From contig NC_073340.2 of NCBI RefSeq assembly GCF_027580225.2, forward strand, positions 35,560,001 through 35,624,000: 64,000 nucleotides of DNA, in the 5' to 3' direction. Positions within the stretch are counted from its first letter, which is position 1, and the number at the start of each line of letters is the position of its first letter. The stretch is from Misgurnus anguillicaudatus (Eukaryota > Chordata > Actinopteri > Cypriniformes > Cobitidae). The translations under genes and the position numbers were made by a program. Of this stretch, positions 26,601 through 38,600 are shown piece by piece. Below the pieces are notes generated by a model. The model saw nothing but the letters and a program-made list of their open reading frames with translations. It was not told where the DNA came from and made no database searches.

Positions 26601-29600
26601 CACATTTTTTATGTATTCCTTATCTAACACTAATCATTAGCTCATTATAGGTGAGAGCTCCGTGAACTATACAAAGTGTGTCAGGTTATGCTGGGTACAC
26701 ACCAAAAGATTTTTTACACCTTATAAGATTTTCAAAATGTGATAGACCACAAACATAGGATAAAAAATGCTTGATTTAACCGTTTTGCACCTATTGTGTG
26801 TGGTGTGCCTAGCCTGACGTTGCCATACTCAATTCTAGTCAGAATTTGAGTCTGATACCGCTCCATTGAGCTATAATTATGAGGCGTGTCTCAACCGAAA
26901 AATGCCTCTGCACTCAATTGGATAGATCTACGACCAATCAGAGCAACCGAGTGTGTAACGTATGTTGAAATTACGTCTTTGCAGCCTGACCGAACTGGTA
27001 GTTATTTCGCTACAATGACACTAACATTGTGTTTATACCAGTGGCGAACCGTGAGTACTTCAGCTGGGCCTTCAAAATATGCAATGAAGTGAAAATGCCT
27101 CTCCATGCGCAATTACGCATGGCGCAATAAATGAAAGTCACAATTTTAATGGATTGGTTCTACTTACTACACCGCCTTAATTCTTAAAAACAGGAAAACG
27201 GAGACAAGTGAGCATGGGGGAAAAACACCAAAATAAATTGAGAGTAGTTTGTTTTTCATAAATTTAAAAATTCAGAATATAATACTAGGCTATTCGTATT
27301 TCGATAAATCATACAGTGAACGTGTACAAATTCTGAGCACGCAAAGTTAAATTACAGAATAGGCATCGTTTGCCTTTAAATGCAGTTTTAAAGTTTAAAA
27401 ATACTTTAACTGATAAACACACATACAGACTCTGCTGCTCTGTAAATTTGCATTTAACAAGCCTAAATTGTGTTCTTTAATTTATTTTTTGTAAATATAT
27501 ATTTAGCTGTAGGATAGCTTGTTAATCTTTTTTCATAAGGGGAAATATAGCACCCTGCGTTCTCAGTGCACCTCCTTGTGGCTTATAACTGTTATATTTT
27601 GCGGGCTCGCAAAATCCCTAGCCCGAGCCCCGGTGAATGTTTTTGCATTCTCTGAGATTTAGTTAGGTAATTATATTGTATGTAATTCGGCGTCACCTGT
27701 CAGTCATTACTATCCTTAAGTGAAACTGTCAGGAAGTGAAAGTATAATTAAACCCATTATTTTTCTCGTGTTCACGTCTGATGTGCGCAGCGCAGCTGCA
27801 CGCGCTTCTCTCGGCTGTGCTCTTCACTAGTACCCGCTTAAGTAATTTAGTTTTTACCTCAGCCCTATTAAGCTAACCACATCATCAATCACGTTTTCCG
27901 CCATTTACCTCAACCACTCTCACCGCAGAGATTCGGGCCATTAGACGGTCTATGATTAGGACTTCTTCTTCTTTGGTGTTTTACGGCAGCTCGCATCCAG
28001 TTTGTTGCATGATTAGGACTTCATGAAGGCTTACAATGTTTTGTTTTTTACCCGCCCACTTGAAATCAAAGCGTGATTGGTCGATTTGCCCGTCACTCTC
28101 CACACCAAAACACATAGCTTGGCCTTCCTTGGGATTCTTGAAGTCCTAACCAATGAATGAGCCAGCTTACCGGGCCTTAATAGAGACAGACGATTCTGAT
28201 TGGATATGAACCTGACAGTAAGCTTAACGTTAGAACATAGATGAGAGAAAATATATTACATGTATTGTATTAAATTAAATTAAATAGAAATTTAAAAATG
28301 TAAAAACATATTTTTATTGAATACTTTATTATTTATTAGTATTATTACAATTATAAAAAATATTTTTATTAATTTGTTTAGGCCTTCTCTGAAGGCGTAG
28401 AAGGCCCTGAAGGTTCCCCACTGGATTATACCGAGTTAGCGAATGTACATCAACACCTATTATGTTTACAACATTTCGTTTATATCACAACATGAAGTAT
28501 TTACTAAGTCATAGAGTAAGACTATCTCTTACCATTTGTACGTTAGGTGAACTTCATCCACGACGATACCCATTACGTTTGCTTGAAAATATTGGAGCCT
28601 AGCATGTCCCTTGACTTATTCAGCAACCACGATTCCGGGCTTCCGAAAAGAAGCTGGCAACGACCGCTAATTATATCCATCTCGTCGTGCACGCTGAGTT
28701 GCATCGCCGTGATAACGTTAGCCATTTCAGTTGCGACCAACTTTTGCCGAATAGGACATCAACAAATGCCCTGCTCGCGTTTCTCTGTTCCTCTTTTAAA
28801 ATCAATGCTCTGTCGATATCTTTTAGTACAGACTCAATGTCAGAATCCACACATCTGAACTCTACAGCGGCAGCCATTCAACACACGCGCTCTTTGGTGA
28901 CGTGGTTCATTACGTTACTGTTGATTATCTGTCCATCATCGTATAAAGCCCGCCCTGACAATTTGATTGGTTCGACCAGCATTTGTCCTAAAATAGTAGC
29001 TCCTCAACGCAGAAACCCCAGACCCATCTTCCCGTTTACAAAATCTTGTGGGCGGGGCTAAGATGGGCTGGCACCCAGGCTATGGTGTGCCATGATGTGT
29101 CAAAGACAGCACGCCACACAGTCTTGACTGTAAACACAGGAAAACTCGCAAAATCTCATGAGACTTCAGAATAAGCATGGTGGACAATATGCAGGAAGAA
29201 ATTTCAATGATAGTGTTTGGAATGATTTTCACAGAAAATCCAAGGGATGAAAAGAAAATGGTTTGGGTGAAGTTATGGAGACGGGGGGAACATTGTCTGT
29301 ACAAGTTCACTTTGCAGCAACTTCAGTTTGTGCTGCGCCGTTTCATCTTCCATCATCTCGCTTTCTGATTGGATATTGATATTGTTCATTATTGTTCATT
29401 TCACGTGATATGGCATGCGTGTGATTGTCCTCGGGTTTTCCCCCCACACATCAGGATTTCTGATTGTAAATATTAAACATGTTAAATATTTACAATTCGC
29501 GATCGGGCGGCTCCGACATTCTTCCGATCAGGTTCGGACACTCTTAACACACCTCACACCAAGGGAAAATCTGATTAGATAATCTGTAGAACCATCAAGA

Positions 29601-32600
29601 TAATTGGGACATAGCAAGGATGGTCAGAAGGGGGGAAATTGCCGCAAAATCAGCCATATTCTCTGTTGGTGTGTACTCAGCATTAGAGAGACATACAAAA
29701 TATGCAGAGCAGTGGGTCCCCAGGAACAGGATTGCAAACCACTGTGCTATGGTACATAACAATGATTACAGACAGATTTCACAACTTTTGCTGCTCGAAA
29801 GATGTCTGATCTGGGAGTCAGAAAACTAATACAAGTGCCAAGGACCAGTGGTGTAGTGTAGGGTATACGCAGTTATACGGAGTACAGAATATCCACTTCC
29901 TTATTGGATGGCATTTAAAAAAAAAATTAAATTAATAGTAAACCCACTTCTCCATTCAAAACTACACCACTGCCAAGGACTTTCCTGAAAGAGATTCAGA
30001 AAAAAGACTTTGTGGCAGAAGTTATGATTATCATAGAGAAAACTATTGGCAGTGCACTCAACTGCAAAGACCTCACTCGAAAAAGCATGTTTAAACTCAT
30101 CTAAAGTTTGATAATCAATATTTGGATATCTTTTCCTATGACATTTCAGATTATTAAGCCAAATTTTTATGGATTGTAACAGTGTTTCAGAATTCAATTA
30201 ATCTCCTAAAAATATCATAAAAGTTTCCAGGGGTTTCGTTTCATGCGCAAATAACATTAAAAATAACAGAACATGAGGATTTATAATGCACCTGCAGCGC
30301 TGTGTATGGAGAAAACAGAATAAAATGAATAGGTCTACATGAAATTAGTTTCACTTAAATAATCAGCATATTAACAAAACAAATTAGAAAGTATAGTTTA
30401 GGTAAACTGTAGGTACAGCATTATGATGGCATATCTGTGCCAATAAAAAGCGAGCGCATCACTGATACCTGCATGTGCGCTTAATTGTTATTGTGAGACC
30501 ATAACAGATCTGCGCACAAAGAAATGAAAGCATGCAAGCTTGTTTTAAACCGTCGCGGGCGAATTACATTTTGGTATGTTCGCAATTCAAGTCTTGTGCA
30601 CAGGAGTGTGTCTCACATCACACCCAAAATCAGCCCCACATTCTCAGGTATAAAATATGCTTTGCCTACTGAATTTGCATAACTTACTTTTTTTTTAAGT
30701 AGATATAGAATGCGCTCAAACTGACAAAATTACTTGTAGAACAAAAAAGGGTAACACTTTATTATAATGTTCATTAGTTAACATTGGTTAACTACATAAG
30801 TTAACATGAACTAATGATGAACTGCACTTATGCAGCATTTATTCATCTTTATTAATGTTAATTTCAACAATTACTAATACTTTATTAAAATTTGGTTAAC
30901 GTTAGTTAATGCACCGTGAACTAACATGAACAAACAACAGCTTTATTTCTATTAACTAACATTAACAAAGATGATTAAATACTGTAACAAATGTATTGCT
31001 CATGGTTTGATCATGTTAGTTAATACATTAATTACCTACTTACACTGTAAAAAATTATGTGTACATTTTTTACACATTGTGTGTGTCATGCCATTTTACG
31101 CGCTATTTCATGGTAAAATAAATGAAAGGGACTACACAAGTTGTGTAAAAAACAGTGATGAGAGTAACGCATTACGAAGTAATTCTGTTATTATAATTCC
31201 ACTACTTTTAGCGGTAATGAGCATGTAAAGAGTATTTTTTTAAATCATGTGTTGTCCCTAAACTAACACACCTTCTGTGTTATTATTCATTGTGCCGCCC
31301 ACCACAGTCCTGCGACATTAGATCAGAAATGTCTTGTCTGCAAGTGTTCATTTTTCACAAAATAGAGTAACGCGAGTAACAAACTCATTTAAATTTCAGT
31401 GTAACTTCGTTACTTGATTTAAAAAAAAATACTTCGTTTCATGCTCGTTACCGCTAAAAGTAGTGGAATTACAGTAACCGAATTACTTTGTAACGTGTTA
31501 CTCCCATCACTGTTTTTAACACAACTTGTGTTGTCTCTTTCATTTATTTTAACATGAAATAACGCCTTTAAATGGCATGACACACACAATGTGTAAAAAA
31601 TTAACACATATTTTTTTACAGTGTACTTACCGTTAAAACAGTAGGTACTGTATAGTATGAATCCAGGTAGTATGAATAAGATTCGGACATACTACATCCC
31701 CCATGTTGCTACATCACGTGACATACGTCGTCATTACGTCATGTCATTCTAGTGCGAATATAGCCTAATATGACGACACATCATCTGCTTCTTTGGATAA
31801 CTCCTCTCCCCCGGGGCATCATGGGTAGTGAAGTGTCCATTGTATGCACACGGCAAAATCTAACTGGAAGTAGTAGGTCATCTGGGTACTTTTCACAAAC
31901 TGTTTTTTGAATACTATGTATTCGGACATACTACTCGGCTTTCCTACTGCTTTTCGCATACTATATTGTATGGAAGTAGGCGGTTTCGGATGCAGCAAAA
32001 CACTGATTGCTCATTTTTCCAAAGTGGGGGCTATGGGTGGGACTCACTCACGCTACAGACCTATGGCAGATTAGTGGATGGGACTTACGAAAATGTACGA
32101 ACACAGAAGAAAAAATTATCAGCCGCTATCTTTATGCTAAGCTAAGCTAACAGACGTTGTGGAGCGGGATGCTTATGTGTTGCTAACTGGATCCGGTTGC
32201 TAACTGGATGCTTACTGGATGCTTACGTGTTGTTTTGTAACATTAAAGTATTTGGTAGCCATAAGTCTTGATAAAATATCTGTTGGAAATTAGACAGTGT
32301 TTGTTTTCTTAAGTTACAGACACCGGCCCTGGGGCTCGTTTTAATAAGGAGTTTCATCCAACTCTGAGTTAAAACTTGAACTCTGAGTTTATTTACCCTG
32401 AGATTGGAAACTGAGTTTTTGGTTACAGAACAGCAGCTCAGCTAAAAATGAAATTAGGCATAATACTTGTGCATAAAAGGCTACGAACAAATAGTAAATG
32501 GGCTGCATTTATATAGGCTTTTAACAGACCTATGACCATCCAAAGCGCTTTGCCTCACATTTACCCATTCACTCACTCATTCATACACCGACGGCAGTGT

Positions 32601-35600
32601 CAGCCATGCAAGGCGCCATCCAGCTCGTCAGGAGCAGATGGGGTTAGGTGTCTTGCTCAAGGACATCTCGACACTTGGTCCGGTGGAGCCGGGAATTGTA
32701 TTTACAGTGAAAAAGTACTTATTTTTTAGAGATTACTATTCTATTTTCCCTTGCTTTAACTAAAACAATTGAATTGTGCTGGTGGCCAGATTAATTTAAA
32801 TGTTATGTATTCTGGAGCCTTTGGACCACACTAAGGAATTGGCCAGCAGTTCATCTAATGATGAAGATTTTTTCGCCTCTTTGAAACCAACAACACATGA
32901 AGTGTGACACGTTCCCGGCTATTTGCAGCCTTTCTATCAAGACTAATACCTTGTTCACACTGTCAGTCCAAATATGATTTTGGTGCATATCCAATTTGAC
33001 AGACTCGCTGTCCACATTGTGTAACTTAACTGTTTAGATATAATATCTGCGTCCTTTAGCGTTCTGCCGTTTTCGGGATTATCTGCACTGTTTCACGCTG
33101 GCTCAACGTCTGACGTGTTAACATGACGCGACAGCATGACGTGACCGAAAGGCTACACAAATGTGATCAGGGAGGTCAGACTAAAATGGATTTCCGAAAA
33201 TGCGATTTGAAAAGGATTTTTGGATGTAACCTGAAACGGATTAGGAAATAAAAGGATTTCATGTGGTTTTTGGCCGTTCACACGTTCTAAATTTGATTGG
33301 ATTCCTATCGGAAATGCACCAAAATCGGATTTGGACTGACAGTGTGAACACGGTTTAATACACCTCTTCCTGCATTGGCTGCCTGTGAGAGGCTTGATAG
33401 AGCTTAAAATTTAAGTTTAATTCAAGGTTTTACAACTTTGAGTAGCATGTTGAATACTGAAATTATGTAGTAGTCTTATAGTTTGATAATTAAATTAAAT
33501 TAAATACAAACATAGGATAAAACCTTTTATGTGGTTCATCGACTTTGTTTTTAGAGATTAAAAGCTTAAACAAGAATCTCTAGTTTTCATTCTTCCAGTT
33601 ACTTTTACTTTTTAATACTCAAGTACAATTTTAATGTGGTACTTATTTACTTTTACTCAAGTATGATTATGGACAGATACTTTTACTTTTAATTGAGTAA
33701 AATTTACGCTTAGCACTTGTACTTTCACTTGAGTAACATTTTTGAGTACTTTTTACACCTCTGCGCCCCATGCTCATGTTTGTCATAAATAAAACAGAAA
33801 TACAACACGCCGGTATTCGAACTCAGATTACTGACAGTACGTCTGCCCTAACCACTGCACACAGCACTACCCACTAGGCCAGCGACAATGATGAGGGGAT
33901 ACATAAGAAATGTAAAGTCAACTGTTCAGATGTAAGAGCATGGCCACAAAGGCTGCTATTAGTCACATAAGGATACTTTTATATCTAAAATGACTGCTAC
34001 CATACTTTTCAAAAGTTATGAGAAATATTTAACTGCTTTATTTTACAATTCTACATAAACTAACTAAGTAATAGTGTTTTGCCAAACTAAAAGTGTTTTG
34101 GCAAACTAACCAAGACAGGCCTTACCGACCTGGTCTTTTCTGACGAGCCTAACATACCTCCGAGTCTCTATCACTTTCCCAAGATACGGCGGACTTCCTG
34201 CTAGCTTCTAGCAATTACCATAGTGTCCACAAGCAGTATACATCCCCCGCCAGATCTAAATTTCTGTAATGTGCGAAAATAGTGTGTTTGAAAATGTTAT
34301 ATAAACGGGAATATGTTAGCGTTGTCCAGGGCAAAACGAGTGTATTGTTGAGACTGTAACATCACAATTTACTTGATTTCGAATCATGTATAATGAGTTT
34401 CTTCTCCTGGAGTGTACTTATTAGTGATACTTTTTACTTGATTTGTTGGCAATGCATAAACCATTAATAATATATATAATAATATACAGTATATGGTCTG
34501 TACTGTCTGTAGCTTTTTCTTGTCTTTCTTTCCGGTGATCACAAAACTATTGACCCATGTTGTTGGCTCAATCACTTGTTCAATAACATCAGCTTTTAAC
34601 AGGTCATCAAGCGTGTCCATCAGTCTATCCATAACTGCCAGTGGTACTTTCCTGCAACCATGTATGACAGGAGTGACTATAGGATCAATGTGGATGAAAT
34701 GTTCTCCTGAGAACTCACCAAGTCCTTCAAAGACACTTGCATGTTGCTTTAGCAGGTCATCTTTTGTAGTTGGGTACTTGACTATGAGCATAGCAATGTC
34801 CATCCTTTTTATTAGACCTAACGCTTCTCATGCATCCTTGCCTAGGATAGCTGTGTCTGAGTGGTTTGACATAAAACAGAAAGTTGGATTTGGTTTGAGC
34901 ATTGGAGCACTCCAGTGAGATTGTTCCTTCTGGTTTCAGCTTAACTCCACAGTATGCCACCAACACTGTATTTGTCGGTTTCAGTTGCAAGTTTATTCGT
35001 TTTTCACGCTTGGCTTTTCTCATCAGTGTTTTGTACACAGCCTGCAGTACCTTTGTTTCTGCTTCTGTGTATAACTTAAACTTAACAGACATGTTTCCTA
35101 CATCTATGTCTGCATACCAGGAATTGTCTCTTTTAGTGCTTATTTGGTCTATGTTTACTGTTCTAATGAAAAGTGAGTCTATTTCTGAGCTCAAATGATG
35201 CATTTTCATCTTATGTGTTGCTTTTGTAGACTCACATATCTTTGTGTAGTGATTGAGCTTACCACACTTTCAGCACGAGACTCCAAATGCTGGGCAAAAC
35301 CTTGGTTGATGTGACTTTTCACATTTCCTGCACACTTGACCCTTTATTTTTTTGCTATCACTTTGTACTTGTGGTTTTCTTCCTTGTATCCACTGTTGGC
35401 TGTCTTTGGTCTTGTTCACTGCATGTATTGCTCTTTCTTGTGTTGTATTGCTCATTGCATTTGTGCTTTGGCAGTCTCCGCTGCTCTGCAGATGTCAATC
35501 GCTCTCTCAATCCCTATTGAAAAATCAAGCTAAGACCAGCATAAACTGGTGGTGAGCTGGTTTTAGCTGGTCTCCCAGCTTGTGTTTAGCTGGTATTGCT

Positions 35601-38600
35601 GGTGTAGCAAGCTGGTCTAGCTGTGTTTTGGTCACGTTTTAAGCTGGTCTAGCTGGACTTAGCTGCTCATGCTAAAAGACCAGCTGACCCACCAGCTTGA
35701 CCAGCTTTGCCAGGCTGGGAGGACCAGCTTAGACCAGCTACTGCAACCTTAAACCAGCTAAAACCAGCTAAAATAAAAATGCAGTAAAATAGCTACCTGT
35801 ACTTTAGCTTCTTTTTCTTCAGCACCACTTCCATGTTGCATCTTGTATATTTGAATTTGTTGTTCTCATCTTCTCCAGTTTTTGCTTATATTGCCTGTTA
35901 ACACGTGTGGGGACTGTAGTTTAAATTGTTTCATCTCTTTTCCGCTTCCGAGCGCAGCTGCCTGCTAACTCACGGTTAGCCTAACTTCGGCAAAACAAAC
36001 AAACAAACAAAAATCGGTGCATGGACCCACTTATGACACCATGTGGTGTTTTCGATTTGTAATAAATTTATATTGTGCATCGAGGTGAGAGGAAGGAAGC
36101 CACTAAGTAGACTGTTTGCTCTTTTTTAATAACTGCCGGGCCGGCTACAACCTGTATCAGTCAAAACACAGAATAACACACCACTACCAGAAAATCCCTC
36201 CGCCTCCAGGCAGGCACTATTTATCATTAGTATATGTGTGCTATACAATAAACTACAGTGATGATGATCCTGTTGCTTCATGGGTCTCATCTTATTCCCA
36301 TCAACCTGTTTCTGAGGCATTTAATGACACATTCGTTGTTATTCTGGTTTCCAATATTTTACATGACTAAGTGGTTCACCCTGATACTGCCAATCACTTT
36401 TCTACAAGGTTTGGTAGGGTAATTAGACCTGTTCGCAGGTTAATTGAGTCAATGGTTCAATTGGAAACCATACTTGGTATGGAGCCTGGATCTCCTGTTA
36501 TTCATGTTTAGGTCTGTGTTTTTCATTGCATTGTCTTTGGTAATGTTGATGTTGTTTACTGTATGTAATTGTGCATAATTGTTCTGTTTAAGCAAATGCT
36601 CTGAGTGTTTCAAACTGTAACAGGGACATTTTCTATGCCTACAACATGTGTAGATGTTTGGCCAATCTCTATCATGTTTCGAGGGGGGGGGGTGTAACAG
36701 ATATAGAAATTACACTGTTAAATTTAAGAATTCACACAAAGTTGTTTATTTATCTTATATGATTACCTGATTAAAATGAGCCCTCCCCCTTTAAGAGTTG
36801 TGAAGTCACATGTTGACTTAACTTCCTCTGCTACTACCTCCTCTTCCCTTTTGTACTGTTATCTTTTGGAAGAGAAAGAAAAGGGCAATACCATCTAAAG
36901 AGGCTGCTTATCTGTTTCGTGTGTCAGATAATAAAAATACCCTTGGAGAAGAACTGAAGCCTGCTGTTTTGTGTCTGATTCAGTAAGGTCACAACGCGGA
37001 GTCCAGTCATTCCACCGGTGTTGCTGGGTGCATGTAAAATTTTGCATCATAAGTCATACAAATCATAACTACAATACAACTCATTATGAACCCTTATACA
37101 CTCTGACTCACGGTATGCATTACTTTTCTGTAAAATGCACACCTGACCTGTCAAATGTCTTGAAATAACCACCAGAGCAATGTCTGTGGTACAGTTTAAG
37201 CGGAATAATGGACTCCAGTCCTTTGAATTATTCAAAATTATACCACGGGTCTGTTGAATGCTTTATTCTGATTGACTGAGAAATGTTCCATGGGTGTTGA
37301 TTATTTTTCTGTAAACTGCACACTTGTCAAATGTCTTAAAAATAGTGGTGTAAGCAGAATAATTGACTCCGGTCCTTTGAGTTATTTGAAAATAATGCAC
37401 ACCCGCGGTGTAACGGCACAACGCGAAGGTGGGCATTATTTTTTAATAATTAAATGGCCCGTCATCAATTATTTCTTACATAATAAACACCCGCAGTGTA
37501 ACAGCACACCACTTCGCATTTTGCTGCATTATCACCTTGGGTTTGCATTATTTTCATCAATTCGTCAATTTTTCCTTACATAATGTTTATAAGTCAGAAT
37601 AAATGTACCTGCACAATATACAGGGCCTGTGATCGCTAGATTTGGTCTGGTGAGTTTGTAGACATAATAATTTCCAGGACAAGCTTTGACTTGGATTGGG
37701 TTTGATGTAAAATAACTGCACTCGTCTGGAAAGTAGCCGTAGACTTCACGAGTAACAACTCCATCTTCTAATCCAGGATGAGAACCACCAAGCCACAATG
37801 AACTATAACCTCCACATGACATCCAACTAACACACCATTCGGGCATCTTAGCACTTGTTCCATTGAGAAAGAGTCGATACCAGCCATTCCATTTTACACG
37901 AGTGTCATCATGTCCATTTTTTAAATCATACATAAACCAGTAATTGAGTGTACTTCTCCGGTAGTCATCCAGTATGTTGTAGTTTGAGCATGGATCACCT
38001 GAGATTAAAATAAAGTTTTCAATTATTCAAAAATCAAAATTTCAATAAAGAAAGCCACTTCATGATAGGAGAAACAGTATACCTACAGTTGGCATAGACT
38101 AAAACTTTTGGTTTGAAAAAACATTTTAATGAACTTAAATAAAATACTGCATGGTTTCAACATTGCTTAAACAGCAGCATTGCATACTAGCAGTGCAGAC
38201 ATTATTGCAGATTATCTATTTAAAGGAATAGATCAGCCAAAAATTATTTATCAAAAAAGAAGACGCAGGAAACAAGAATATCTCATTCTTAATGTGCTGC
38301 CATATTTAGTGCTGTTTTGTTATCATGTTCTTTCCATTTTGCCAATTAAATTACTTAAAAAATTTGACATTTATTTACTTACTAAAGTAATTTTGATTAC
38401 TATAATTATGTATGTATGTGCTTGTTGGAGCTTTAACATTGAGCATAAAATAAAAGCACATATGTGACTCCACTGGAAAATGTTCTTTTATGCCAAAAAT
38501 CATTAGGATATTAAGTTACGATCATGTTCCTTGAAGATATTTAGTAAATGTCCTACCGTAAACCTAATTTCTTATTTATTTTTTTAGTTATATTTATAGT

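Larger units (their letters stand above)
26810..29082 (-). mobile_element. TAGCCTG-ended DNA transposon with 9-bp duplications
   Basis: Ends are TAGCCTG and CAGGCTA. The 9 bases TGGTGTGCC occur immediately outside both ends (26801-26809 and 29083-29091), an exact target duplication. It is inserted inside the Harbinger element and is itself interrupted by a hAT element. On the minus strand it carries a RecQ-like helicase remnant starting about 200 bp from the right end. Superfamily not assigned: a 9-bp duplication is compatible with Mutator-like or Merlin-like mechanisms, but no transposase is visible. Confidence 0.8.
26689..29682 (+). mobile_element. Harbinger-type element (outermost of a triple nest)
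   Basis: The left end TGCTGGGTACACACCAA and the inverse of the right end TGCTGAGTACACACCAA are flanked by TTA on both sides (26686-26688 and 29683-29685), the PIF/Harbinger signature. A small coding remnant on the plus strand (29177-29368) may be transposase N-terminus. Removing the inner element 26810-29082 and one 9-bp copy leaves an element of about 0.7 kb. Confidence 0.83.
34384..36230 (-). mobile_element. Ty3/gypsy retrotransposon, 5' half, minus strand
   Basis: Read right to left: an LTR end (low edge 36042, ending CACCACA), a primer-binding-like stretch TGGTGTCATAAGTGG (36041-36027), a gag leader (about 35900), a gag zinc knuckle (35270-35455), protease (34900-35209) and the start of reverse transcriptase (34384-34803). 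A MITE interrupts gag at 35530-35772. The element stops within RT, so integrase and the 3' LTR are lost. The upper LTR border is not resolved. Confidence 0.7.

Noticed and set aside
28547..29061. Plus-strand frames of 103 and 124 codons
   Set aside because: They are antisense to the RecQ-like helicase remnant, whose motifs are clear on the minus strand.
31150..31515. GTAACG/CGTTAC spaced repeats considered as a CRISPR-like array
   Set aside because: There are only two inverted arms with no regular spacers, and the setting is vertebrate nuclear DNA; a palindromic MITE explains it.
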